From: an uncultured Neisseriaceae bacterium
GTDB taxonomy: Bacteria > Pseudomonadota > Gammaproteobacteria > Burkholderiales > UBA11063
Length of the DNA: 13,507 bases
Assembly: GCA_937952895.1 (NCBI GenBank)
Contig: CALFYC010000087.1
Location: 1 to 13,507, forward strand
Reading direction: 5' to 3'
The notes under the pieces: generated by a model
The model's database searches: none
What the model was told of the DNA's origin: nothing
What the model saw: only the letters and a program-made list of their open reading frames with translations
Translations under genes and position numbers: made by a program
In this document: in pieces, positions 1 through 6,184 of the stretch
Position numbering within the stretch: the first letter of the stretch is position 1
Layout: every line of letters starts with the position of its first letter

Positions 1-64
1 GCTTGTATTGATGGCTCACAAATTGTTGATGCTCGGTCCGATCAAGAGCTCTTTCACCAAGCTC

Positions 65-544
65 TTACAGGTGAATGTGCTTTTTGGCTACGGGAGGTAC
101 TTCATCTTCATAAACCGACCAGCTTTGTTTTTGCTCATGATGAATAAGACCTTCAACAGAGTCACCATCATACGGCTTAGTACGAGTAATATCAGAGTTA
201 TCACGAACATCTTCAATCTTGACACGAATAGTATCGTAATTTTGGCAAAGACGTTCAACATACTCTTGATATGGTTCAGCGGGGTCATGATTCAATAACT
301 TCAGACCAGCAATAACACGAGGAGTTGCACCAGCAGCAATTAATTGCTCAATAGTTACAACACCATCTTCAAGACCATCATGACCAATGGCAATCATCAT
401 TAATTCATGGTCTTCAGTACGAAGACGAAGCATTACACGAATAAGATGCAAGATATAAGGATTACCACCTTTATCTAATTGGTCTTTATGACCATAAGCA
501 ATAACGGCAATAAAGTTGCCTAAAGCAGTAGGAGCTAATTTCAT
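65..544 (-). CDS. SpoT/MESH1-like HD-domain phosphohydrolase
   Basis: This 159-residue protein has the order of motifs seen in the (p)ppGpp-hydrolase half of RelA/SpoT and in stand-alone MESH1-type enzymes. Counted from the ATG at 544, they are His19 in the first helix, a PYILH segment ending in His33, HDGLED (His55, Asp56, Glu59, Asp60) and KIEDVRDN, with Asp112 and Asn116 in the position of the family's KLADRLxN. These residues bind a metal ion and attack a phosphoester. The family hydrolyses alarmones or related nucleotides; the real substrate here is unknown. There is no synthetase or regulatory domain. A GTG at 553 is an alternative start, but the ATG forms an ATGA overlap with the gene upstream, so I prefer it. 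The last ~35 residues do not look like the family. The same frame stays open from the stop to the left edge, so the C-terminus could be altered. Confidence 0.75.
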   Translation of the reverse strand: MKLAPTALGNFIAVIAYGHKDQLDKGGNPYILHLIRVMLRLRTEDHELMMIAIGHDGLEDGVVTIEQLIAAGATPRVIAGLKLLNHDPAEPYQEYVERLCQNYDTIRVKIEDVRDNSDITRTKPYDGDSVEGLIHHEQKQSWSVYEDEVPPVAKKHIHL

Positions 545-737
545 TTTACCCACCCAAATTCTATTGCTTTTAATAAAGCCTTAATTAAGTTTTGTGCGCC
601 ATCAACATTTGTTATGCGTGATGATTCAACATTAATACCGCCTTGTCTGTAATTTTAGTTAAATTAAGACTTTTGTTTTTGCACCACGCAATTTTGGTAA
701 CTTTTGCTGGTGGATTGCAAACATCATAAACCATCAT
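541..737 (-). CDS. Small phage protein split by a -1 frameshift
   Basis: The reading frame starts at an ATG (737) preceded by the ribosome site AAGGAAG and runs MMVYDVCNPPAKVTK... until it meets an early stop after 44 residues. A second frame begins at the point where the first degenerates (about 640-646), reads GGINVESSRITNVDGAQN..., and ends in a TGA that overlaps the ATG of the HD gene. The span is 197 bases; adding one base gives exactly 66 codons (65 residues plus stop). The simplest correction is AAA instead of AA in the lysine codon at 642-644. The function is unknown. Its C-terminal half (helix, then 'EFGWVK') slightly recalls the neighbouring DUF1737-like protein, but this is weak. 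It could be an assembly error, a real mutation or programmed shifting; I favour an assembly error. Confidence 0.6.
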
Positions 738-744
738 TACTTCC

Positions 745-930
745 TTATATTGCGTCAGCATCTCGTCTGATCATTGCTTGAGCATACCAAACAGCACCTA
801 AGCCATGTGGCAATGTACAAATACCGCCTTGCGGCTCCCAACCTTTACTAATCAAATCATTTACAGTTTGATTTAACAAAGGTAAGCCATTAGCAGATAC
901 GGCTTTATATTCAACAATTGGAAATTCCAT
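745..930 (-). CDS. DUF1737-like small protein
   Basis: This 61-residue protein has the pattern of the DUF1737 family: a first strand (PIVEYKAVSA), a helix with conserved Leu residues (LLNQTVNDLISKG), then GWEPQGG, a short strand and a final YAQAMIRR. Proteins of this family are small and common in phages and bacteria, and their role is not known. The ATG at 930 has AAGGAAAA about nine bases upstream, inside the end of the preceding gene, so the two are probably translated from one message. Nothing in the sequence suggests membrane or metal binding. The family call rests on pattern memory only. Confidence 0.7.
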   Translation of the reverse strand: MEFPIVEYKAVSANGLPLLNQTVNDLISKGWEPQGGICTLPHGLGAVWYAQAMIRRDADAI

Positions 931-932
931 AA

Positions 933-1577
933 TTAATTTTCCTTACGTTTGCGAAAAGACATTTTGTCAAAACCATGTTGCTGAATACGCACATCATTTG
1001 ACACTTGAACCATTGGCTTTTCAGGATTACTACGATTATTAAACCAATACAAAATTTCTTGATAAACTTCATAAGGTTGCATTGTAGAATAAAAAGCTTT
1101 TGGCAACTGAGGATTTAGCTCTAAGGCATAATTTGAATTGAGATGCTTTGAAGTTATATATTTTGAATATATACAACGAGCAATTGGAGCATCACAAACA
1201 ATCTTACGATTACGCTGAGCAAAAAATTGATACATATACGAACGTACACGCAATGAATCTTTTTGATGTTGGCAAAGAAAACGACAATTCATAAATTCAT
1301 GATGGTCTGTATAACCATACTCACCTACTGGAGTTCGCATTCCACCACCGATGTCCTTATAAGTCTTAACAACAATACAAGGAATCATTTTGTTATTCAC
1401 AACAAAAATTTCTGACTCAAAATCTACATTTTCAATATCTGATTCAAGATTTACTCCAGGCCAAGTCCAAGTATCATTAATTTGCATTTCACTTTGATGC
1501 CGATAATAAATATCAGTACCAATACCATGACGCAATAAGCCATCATAAGGCTCTTTAAAGTCAGAAATAATACGCAT
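933..1577 (-). CDS. Conserved phage protein of unknown function (GFDxxSFRK tail)
   Basis: This 214-residue soluble protein begins MRIISDFKEPYDGLLRHGIGTDIYYR and ends with VSNDVRIQQHGFDKMSFRKRKE. I recognise this general layout from hypothetical proteins of many phages and some bacteria, which start with 'ISDF..YYD....GID' and finish with 'HGFD..SFRK', but I know no assigned activity. There are four Cys residues (about 67, 98, 102 and 128) and many His residues in the middle, so metal binding is possible though no clear motif is formed. Start: the ATG at 1577 has a GAG-containing ribosome site and follows the cca stop by three bases. The protein is co-transcribed with cca just upstream. Confidence 0.7.
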   Translation of the reverse strand: MRIISDFKEPYDGLLRHGIGTDIYYRHQSEMQINDTWTWPGVNLESDIENVDFESEIFVVNNKMIPCIVVKTYKDIGGGMRTPVGEYGYTDHHEFMNCRFLCQHQKDSLRVRSYMYQFFAQRNRKIVCDAPIARCIYSKYITSKHLNSNYALELNPQLPKAFYSTMQPYEVYQEILYWFNNRSNPEKPMVQVSNDVRIQQHGFDKMSFRKRKEN

Positions 1578-1580
1578 AAT

Positions 1581-2816
1581 TTAACTCACAGAGTTGATAT
1601 AGTCCTTTAAAACACTAAGACGTTTACGATGCAAAGTTTCCACAATTCTTTCTTGTGGTACAAATTGCAAAAGCTCTTTATTATCAATCGCATGCAATGC
1701 ATTAATAGCACCAATTAAATATTCACGCTGAGGATAATCACGGTCTTCATAACCAAGACGACCTTTTGCATCAACCATACAAACATCAATTAATTGCAAT
1801 GTACGACTAAGTTGTGATTTATTTAAACCACCAATCAAAATAATCTTACGCAACAATGTTTTATGAGTAAGCTGTTGAATGGTGTGAATATTTAAATGAT
1901 AGCGACAAGCATGAATACCCATCCAACCATATGCATTAGGCACTTTAAGTCTGTCACACATTGCTTCCACTAACGGCACACCACGATGCTCATGAGCCTT
2001 ATGTTGAGGCAACTCATCTTTAGGAGTAATACCTTTACCTAAGTCATGAACCAATGCAGCAAAACGCTGTACTGTGGTTTGTTTTAGTTTTGCAGATAAA
2101 TCAACACACATCATTACATGAACGTATGTATCAATCTCTGGATGATGTGCAGCAGGTTGGTCTACACCAGTTAATGCATCAAGCTCTGGAAAGACAACTT
2201 TTAAAGCACCACATTCTAATAATGTGTTGAAATAAGCAGAAGGATAATCAGTCTCTAAAGCTTTAACAGTTTCCAACCAGATGCGTTCTGGAGTCAAATG
2301 ATTTAGCTCACCAGAGGCCACCATTTCGCGCATAAGCTGCATTGTTTCTGGAGCTATACGAAAGCCCTTGTCAAAGAACTTGGCCATGAAACGGGCCACT
2401 CTGAGCACTCTGAGAGGGTCATCTCTAAATGCTTCTGAACAATGACGCAATACACGGTCTTTTAAATCTTGTTTGCCATTACATGGGTCAATTAATTTCA
2501 GTGGCAAAACACCATGTTCAAGAGCCATAGCGTTGATTGAAATATCTCTTCTAACGAGATCTTGCTCAATGGTAATATTAAAATCTGAATTAACTGCAAA
2601 ACCTTTATAGCCATCACCATTTTTACGCTCTGTACGAGCTAAAGCAAACTCTTCACTGTCTTTAGAAAGATAAACTGGGAAATCAGCACCAACTTGCTTA
2701 TAGCCTAACTCAATCATTTCCTCATGAGTTGCACCAACAACTACGAAATCACGGTCATGAGATGGAACGCCAAGCATTTCATCCCGAATGTAGCCACCAA
2801 CAATGTAAGTTTGCAT
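1581..2816 (-). CDS. cca: CCA tRNA nucleotidyltransferase with HD domain
   Basis: The enzyme adds or repairs the 3'-terminal CCA of tRNAs using CTP and ATP. At 411 residues it has about the length of the E. coli enzyme and the class II layout: VGGYIRDEMLG (residues 6-16), the metal-binding pair Asp21/Asp23, the RRD motif (89-91) with INAMA, the RDDPLRVLRVARF segment (131-143), and ERIWLE (177-182), which belongs to the nucleotide-recognition part. The C-terminal half keeps the HD domain typical of proteobacterial Cca, with His257-Asp258 in VHDLGKG, linked in E. coli to phosphodiesterase/phosphatase activities. No motif is broken. The ATG at 2816 has AGGATG upstream. A phage carrying tRNA genes elsewhere, or countering tRNA damage in the host, would benefit; no tRNA gene is seen in this window. 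Confidence 0.96.
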   Translation of the reverse strand: MQTYIVGGYIRDEMLGVPSHDRDFVVVGATHEEMIELGYKQVGADFPVYLSKDSEEFALARTERKNGDGYKGFAVNSDFNITIEQDLVRRDISINAMALEHGVLPLKLIDPCNGKQDLKDRVLRHCSEAFRDDPLRVLRVARFMAKFFDKGFRIAPETMQLMREMVASGELNHLTPERIWLETVKALETDYPSAYFNTLLECGALKVVFPELDALTGVDQPAAHHPEIDTYVHVMMCVDLSAKLKQTTVQRFAALVHDLGKGITPKDELPQHKAHEHRGVPLVEAMCDRLKVPNAYGWMGIHACRYHLNIHTIQQLTHKTLLRKIILIGGLNKSQLSRTLQLIDVCMVDAKGRLGYEDRDYPQREYLIGAINALHAIDNKELLQFVPQERIVETLHRKRLSVLKDYINSVS

Positions 2817-2835
2817 GATTTAGCATCCTAAGATT

Positions 2836-2928
2836 TTAATTTTGCGCTCCGCAATGGGAGCATGTTCCTGTGTATCTTGTTTCTCTGCCACAAGATGAGC
2901 AGCGAATTCCAATTAAGGTAAATGTCAT
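2836..2928 (-). CDS. 30-residue zinc-ribbon microprotein
   Basis: A short frame fills the apparent gap before cca. Its ATG overlaps the stop of the preceding gene as ATGA, and its 30 residues contain CSSCG (Cys10, Cys13) and CSHCG (Cys23, Cys26), a four-cysteine zinc ribbon with a 9-residue spacer. Such minimal ribbons usually bind one zinc ion and mediate contacts with nucleic acid or protein. No partner can be named. The near-perfect CxxCG...CxxCG spacing and the coupled start make chance unlikely. The stop lies 19 bases before the cca start. Confidence 0.8.
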   Translation of the reverse strand: MTFTLIGIRCSSCGRETRYTGTCSHCGAQN

Positions 2929-3365
2929 TGTTCAGATAGTTCCTTTTTGAGTTGTTTTAATTCAGCAAATAAAGTTCTATGTTTTAACAGTTCTTCATTT
3001 GCTTTGCGTTGTTGTTCTATTAAAGCTTCCATACTTAATTCATATGGCGTATAGACTTCAAAATTATAAACAGAGGCCCAAGATTCAGATCCCCATCTTC
3101 TAATATCCCAATCTACATAGACTGGATAAGCTTGGTCTTTGTATTTGTGATTGCCATTTAAAAATTCAGTAAGCAAATCAACTTCAATGTCTTCACAAGC
3201 CTTGTTAGCAATATCATGTTCTTTTTGAGCAATACCTAAAGCACTTTGTATAAACTCATACTCTAGGTTTGTAATTTCGTCATATTCTAGCCTTGCTCTT
3301 TCTGAACTAAAAAAGATGTGCAGCATTAACTGTATAAATTCTTGTTTTGTGTTACAGCGAATCAT
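2925..3365 (-). CDS. Hypothetical protein with C-terminal coiled coil
   Basis: I do not recognise this 146-residue soluble protein. The N-terminal part is helical and acidic (residues about 20-60); the middle has a Trp- and Tyr-rich stretch (VYVDWDIRRWGSESWASVYNF); the last ~35 residues (ALIEQQRKANEELLKHRTL...) form a charged helix likely to be a coiled coil. The frame extends upstream to 3434, but the region above 3377 is the membrane gene read in another frame. I chose the ATG at 3365, which has GGTGA six bases before it; the ATG at 3377 is the alternative and overlaps the upstream stop. It ends in the ATGA junction with the zinc-ribbon gene. Confidence 0.75.
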   Translation of the reverse strand: MIRCNTKQEFIQLMLHIFFSSERARLEYDEITNLEYEFIQSALGIAQKEHDIANKACEDIEVDLLTEFLNGNHKYKDQAYPVYVDWDIRRWGSESWASVYNFEVYTPYELSMEALIEQQRKANEELLKHRTLFAELKQLKKELSEQ

Positions 3366-3370
3366 AGTAA

Positions 3371-3592
3371 TCACCATCCAGGAAACATTGTACGGAAGCC
3401 CCACATCGTAAACCAAAATATCATAGATAACCATATCAATGCATCTGAAGGATTTTGAATTGTCATTTTGTTATTTGGAGTAACGAAGCGTTCTGGCCAG
3501 AATACTTTCATAAAGAAAGATATAAAGAAGCATAAGAAAAACATTATGAAGCATAGTGCACAAAGCACTTTAGGAAGCAGAATTGAGCACAT
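3371..3592 (-). CDS. Small membrane protein, two predicted spans
   Basis: The 73-residue protein has a very hydrophobic N-terminal segment (residues about 5-30, with three Cys and many Phe) and a second hydrophobic, aromatic segment near the C-terminus (residues about 51-66, ALIWLSMIFWFTMWGF). Between them lies a short polar loop (PERFVTPNNKMTIQNPSD). This predicts an inner-membrane hairpin. It sits directly after another membrane-anchored gene, six bases away. Function unknown; roles in lysis control, superinfection exclusion or membrane remodelling are only possibilities. Only a weak ribosome site precedes the ATG at 3592. Confidence 0.72.
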   Translation of the reverse strand: MCSILLPKVLCALCFIMFFLCFFISFFMKVFWPERFVTPNNKMTIQNPSDALIWLSMIFWFTMWGFRTMFPGW

Positions 3593-3598
3593 ATTAAA

Positions 3599-3943
3599 TT
3601 ACCACTTTTTGTTTAGAGCTTCATTTAAGTCTCTATCCATTTCATAACACATGAGGATTATTAATCCTACAAATGCAAAACCAAAAAACCCCATAAGAAT
3701 CATCATTATGAGTTTATTGTTTTCTCTTTCTGTCCTACAGGCTATATCTTCAGTGCATTCTTGGTATCGCCTTGCATAATATGCTGAACGTTCTTGTTTG
3801 CATATTTGATAAGCATTTGGTTGATCATCATACTTATAACGAACACCAGTGTTGATATCCGTACATGAGGGATGACTGCTGCCATGAGCTAATACAGCAG
3901 GAGAGCTAACCATCAAGACTAGCATAAGCAAAAGTTTATTCAT
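3599..3943 (-). CDS. Exported Cys-rich protein with C-terminal membrane anchor
   Basis: The 114-residue protein starts with a classical signal peptide (MNKLLLMLVLMVSSPAVLA, likely cut after Ala19). A periplasmic part of about 57 residues carries four Cys (27, 48, 63, 69) that could form two disulfides. A transmembrane helix follows (about residues 78-99), then a charged cytoplasmic tail (EMDRDLNEALNKKW). This is a type I single-span topology with the loop outside. Start: an upstream in-frame ATG exists at 3961, but the one at 3943 begins the signal peptide and makes a TAATG overlap with the preceding stop. It could act at the envelope, for example in superinfection immunity or lysis control. 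I do not recognise a family. Confidence 0.75.
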   Translation of the reverse strand: MNKLLLMLVLMVSSPAVLAHGSSHPSCTDINTGVRYKYDDQPNAYQICKQERSAYYARRYQECTEDIACRTERENNKLIMMILMGFFGFAFVGLIILMCYEMDRDLNEALNKKW

Positions 3944-4149
3944 TATGGCTCTAATTCGCAAAGTAACGGAACGCCATAAAGGGCCAAAGTGTCTTTACGT
4001 CCACCAGGCCAATTAATTTGAATTGCACACTCTTCGCAATAATAACGCTGAGTAGACTTATTCCAATAACTGCCATTAACAAGTGGCTTTTGACATGCAG
4101 TTATATTACAACTGCCACCTTTAACACCTTTATCTGGTTTATTCGCCAT
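3943..4149 (-). CDS. Small zinc-finger-like phage protein
   Basis: This 68-residue protein has a four-cysteine site: C14-x4-C19 (GSCNITACQKP) and C38-x2-C41 (RYYCEECA), joined by a segment containing NGSYWNKSTQRYY. A 'CN.TACQ....YYC..CA' pattern followed by 'LYG..LC' recurs in small hypothetical proteins of unrelated phages, as far as I remember; no function is assigned to them. The ATG at 4149 has GGGGAT upstream and overlaps the end of the preceding gene by 11 bases. A longer in-frame start exists further up (4314), but that stretch is the shadow of the upstream membrane gene. Confidence 0.75.
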   Translation of the reverse strand: MANKPDKGVKGGSCNITACQKPLVNGSYWNKSTQRYYCEECAIQINWPGGRKDTLALYGVPLLCELEP

Positions 4150-4372
4150 CACTATCCCCATCATTACAAGACCAATCAACAATATCACCTTGTCGCTGTT
4201 TATATGGATAACGAATACGACTGCGATTACCACGACGAGCCATAATTTCGTCCATATCCGACATATAATTTCTGTTAAATACTTTTGAACGTTTAGGACA
4301 AATATAAATAACAAATTTATATATCAAATAGCAGACGATAAGGGCCAATAAAGCCCATAGAAAATAAACCAT
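4139..4372 (-). CDS. Small membrane-anchored basic protein
   Basis: The 77-residue protein has one N-terminal transmembrane helix (residues about 3-25, rich in Leu, Ile and Tyr), followed by CPKRSK and a basic polar tail (MARRGNRSRIRYPYKQRQ), and finishes with an acidic stretch (NDGDSDGE). The positive residues just after the helix suggest that the tail is cytoplasmic. The ATG at 4372 shares bases with the stop of the preceding zinc microprotein (TAATG) and has AAGGA ahead. Function unknown. Confidence 0.72.
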   Translation of the reverse strand: MVYFLWALLALIVCYLIYKFVIYICPKRSKVFNRNYMSDMDEIMARRGNRSRIRYPYKQRQGDIVDWSCNDGDSDGE

Positions 4373-4482
4373 TAGTAATTCCTTGGTTTGATTTTACCAC
4401 AACAAATACAAATAGAGGTTGTAAAAGTACTACGAACAAATTGATGACGGCAAAACATTTGATGAATATTGCGTATTTTCAT
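4372..4482 (-). CDS. 36-residue zinc-binding microprotein
   Basis: A short frame reads MKIRNIHQMFCRHQF and continues to CICCGKIKPRNY. Cys11 and His13 together with Cys25 and Cys28 (or Cys27) form a plausible minimal zinc site. Small proteins with 'FC.H.....C..CGK' are, from memory, frequent in phages. The start is well supported: TTTGGAG lies about eight bases before the ATG at 4482, and the stop overlaps the next ATG (TAATG). It lies immediately downstream of a terminator, so it may be the first gene of a new transcription unit or depend on read-through. Confidence 0.8.
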   Translation of the reverse strand: MKIRNIHQMFCRHQFVRSTFTTSICICCGKIKPRNY

Positions 4483-4497
4483 GAAGTCGCTCCAAAT

Positions 4498-4525
4498 AAA
4501 AAAGAGCCACAAAATAGTGCAGCTC
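4498..4525 (-). terminator. Rho-independent terminator
   Basis: On the minus strand a stem is formed by GAGC-(TG bulge)-CAC, a six-base loop TATTTT and GTG-GCTC, directly followed by six T and then ATTT. It lies about 20 bases after the stop of the 207-residue gene at 4546. The stem is short (7 bp with a 2-base bulge), so termination may be partial. The next gene begins only 16 bases further on. Confidence 0.7.
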
Positions 4526-4545
4526 ATTTCCAAATTATAGCATTT

Positions 4546-5169
4546 TTATTCAGAGAAAGGTAATTCTAAACGAAGAGCAAGTTGCTCTATCTCGTAACGA
4601 GGAATTGTAGTACAGCCAATTGTTACATCTGTTTTACTAAATGTAACATCGCGGCTATATCCACCAATTTGCTGTACACTAAAGCCACGAGGCTTTGTTG
4701 TAACTTCACCAGTCCAATAAGGACGAGCTTTTAGCCAAATTCGTTTAAAAGAATCAATACTAATTGAATTGCCAATACGCGTTATTTTATTTGCACTAAC
4801 TTCAATGTAGTCAATATTTTTATTAACTGGAACTTCAGCAAATGGATAAATAACATCCACAAGGCTAAGCAAATTATTAAATGCTTTACGAGCACTAAAG
4901 TAGTTGTCAATGATTGTCTGATCTTCGGCTGTAAGCTCACGAGCCATATAATATTCAAGCTGTTCTGGCTTGATTGTACCAGCATCAATGTGCTTTTTAA
5001 TGCGACTTGCACTTGTGTATTCAAGAATATCGCTTACAAGTACAACAGGTTTGCCTAATGCATAAATAGCGGCCATAGTAGAAGCTAATTCATTATCTTT
5101 TAATGTCCGTAAAACAACGGAGTTAACAATAACTGATACCGTTAGTTCTTTAAACGCTGATGTTGCCAT
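4546..5169 (-). CDS. Hypothetical 207-residue phage protein
   Basis: I do not recognise this protein. It is soluble and mixed helix/strand. The N-terminal third (residues 1-75) looks like a helical layer with GKPVVLVSDILEYTSASRIKKHI. Residues about 85-105 form a helix (SARKAFNNLLSLVDV). The C-terminal third has a strand-rich part, RPYWTGEVTTKPRGFSVQQI, and ends TDVTIGCTTIPRYEIEQLALRL. That last motif (VxIGCxxIPRxEIExLA) looks conserved and may be a good search handle. The ATG at 5169 has AGAGAAG upstream. The gene closes a transcription unit at the terminator that follows. Confidence 0.8.
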   Translation of the reverse strand: MATSAFKELTVSVIVNSVVLRTLKDNELASTMAAIYALGKPVVLVSDILEYTSASRIKKHIDAGTIKPEQLEYYMARELTAEDQTIIDNYFSARKAFNNLLSLVDVIYPFAEVPVNKNIDYIEVSANKITRIGNSISIDSFKRIWLKARPYWTGEVTTKPRGFSVQQIGGYSRDVTFSKTDVTIGCTTIPRYEIEQLALRLELPFSE

Positions 5170-5266
5170 TTTTTACTTCTCTTTTTGAACAAAAAATACA
5201 ATGGTCGTTCTTATAATCTAAACGACCGCATTTGAAACAATTGAACGCAAGCAAATCATATTGCAC
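5150..5266 (-). CDS. Candidate 38-residue zinc-ribbon microprotein
   Basis: In the space between the Nudix gene and the next gene a frame reads VQYDLLAFNCFKCGRLDYKN and continues with DHCIFCSKREVK. Cys10, Cys13, Cys23 and Cys26 give a CxxC-9-CxxC zinc ribbon, the same spacing as the microprotein at 2836-2928. There is no ATG; the best start is the GTG at 5266 with a weak AGG about ten bases upstream. A TTG further in is possible. The end overlaps the following gene by 20 bases. The motif is convincing, the start is not. Confidence 0.55.
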   Translation of the reverse strand: MQYDLLAFNCFKCGRLDYKNDHCIFCSKREVKNGNISV

Positions 5267-5285
5267 TTTAATAGTGCCTGTTGAA

Positions 5286-5789
5286 TCAGTGCTGTTTTTG
5301 ACGCTGAAGTTCACTTGCAATATCACTAAAAAGCTGACTATTGAAATCAGCGAATGAACCTTCTGTTAATAATGCTGGTTTAACCCAAGCATAATTTTGC
5401 TCACAAGATCCAGTATGAATGGCTAAGCCATCATTATTGACAATAAAAACATACACTGGTGTATCGTTGTCCATACGCTTATCAATTAAACGAACATAAC
5501 GATGATTTGCCAATGTATAACATGTTTCTTCTTCCAGTTCGCGCATAATAGCCTGAAGTGCAGTTTCACCTTCTTCAATTTTACCGCCTGGCAAACCCCA
5601 ATCAGATGTATCATCTTTACGATGAACAGCCAACATTAAATCTGTTAATGGGTGATAACATACAATAACTACACATTCTTGTGGCACATGATCGACTGGC
5701 TTTGTTACATGATGTATTGAGCCTGACATTGTAATGCCAGTTGGAGCTATTAAGTCGGTGTAGTTTTCAGGTAAATCAAGTTCAAACAT
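5286..5789 (-). CDS. Nudix hydrolase
   Basis: This 167-residue protein hydrolyses a nucleoside diphosphate linked to another group (Nudix fold). The box runs from Gly69 to Tyr91: G-x5-E75-x7-R83-E84-L-x-E87-E88, preceded by WGLPGGKIEEGE. The usual last glycine is replaced by Cys90; all metal-binding glutamates are kept. Two N-terminal strands (VVIVCYH, LMLAVHRKDD) are typical of the fold. The substrate cannot be told: oxidised nucleotides, dinucleotides, ADP-ribose or capped RNA are all known for phage or bacterial members. An upstream start at 5879 is in frame, but the ATG at 5789 overlaps the previous stop by eight bases and begins just before the domain, so I chose it. Confidence 0.92.
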   Translation of the reverse strand: MFELDLPENYTDLIAPTGITMSGSIHHVTKPVDHVPQECVVIVCYHPLTDLMLAVHRKDDTSDWGLPGGKIEEGETALQAIMRELEEETCYTLANHRYVRLIDKRMDNDTPVYVFIVNNDGLAIHTGSCEQNYAWVKPALLTEGSFADFNSQLFSDIASELQRQKQH

Positions 5790-5976
5790 GATTCTGTATC
5801 TCGCCTTTAATAATGCTTTCAGCATAAAGTAAGCCGTCAATAATGTCTTGACGGGACATCTGTACATCTCGCAACGCATTGCACACTAAATGAATTAACT
5901 GTAGAGTTTTATCATCATGTAAGGTGAAAGGTACACGAAATGGTTTATTTTTACGTTTACGTTGCCCTTTATTCAC
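5782..5976 (-). CDS. Small basic hypothetical protein
   Basis: The 64-residue protein begins with a very basic stretch (NKGQRKRKNKPFRVPF) followed by a helical part (LHDDKTLQLIHLVCNALRDV, then SRQDIIDGLLYAESIIKG). The basic head may touch nucleic acid. It has a GTG start (5976) that overlaps the preceding stop, and it ends overlapping the Nudix gene. No family is recognised. Confidence 0.6.
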   Translation of the reverse strand: MNKGQRKRKNKPFRVPFTLHDDKTLQLIHLVCNALRDVQMSRQDIIDGLLYAESIIKGEIQNHV

Positions 5977-6184
5977 TTTCCATTACACCTTTAACTCTTT
6001 TCATCCAACCTGTAATAAATGAAATTTCATCATTGGTAAATTCCTTTTTTGTTTCACAAGCTCTTGGAATTGTAATGGTTAAGTTAAAAAAACGAGCAAG
6101 AATGCTAGCTTCTTCTGCAGTTTCAACATTAATAGTTAAATCAAATGGTTGAAATTGTGCAGAAGTAGTTTTGGTTACTTTCAC
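5969..6184 (-). CDS. Small protein, paralogue of its upstream neighbour
   Basis: The 71-residue protein starts with GTG at 6184, forming a GTGA overlap with the stop of the preceding gene. Its core, FQPFDLTINVETAEEASIL, and a TITIP motif match the neighbour (FQPVAISITLQTQEEVDLF and TTIP) at corresponding positions. The shared pattern is a strand ending in 'T.EE', a helix, then N.TIP. The C-terminal parts (about 30 residues) differ. It is probably a small alpha/beta unit; function unknown. Similar 'F.P....I..ET.EE...L' segments occur in other phage proteins, as I recall. Confidence 0.75.
   Translation of the reverse strand: MKVTKTTSAQFQPFDLTINVETAEEASILARFFNLTITIPRACETKKEFTNDEISFITGWMKRVKGVMESE

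Noticed and set aside
1..64. tRNA-like arms (GAGC...GCTC, GGTCCGATC) at the left edge
   Set aside because: I could not form a full cloverleaf with a seven-base acceptor stem and anticodon arm.
1..147. Open plus-strand frame reading ACIDGSQIVDARSDQELFHQ and on to a stop at 147
   Set aside because: It reads somewhat like protein, but it is short, lacks a visible start and overlaps the end of the HD hydrolase by over 80 bases in opposite orientation in an otherwise one-way window. A convergent gene cannot be fully excluded without the left flank.
4150..4314. Upstream extension of the zinc-finger-like protein
   Set aside because: The region is the membrane-anchored gene in a different frame; the ATG at 4149 has a better ribosome site.
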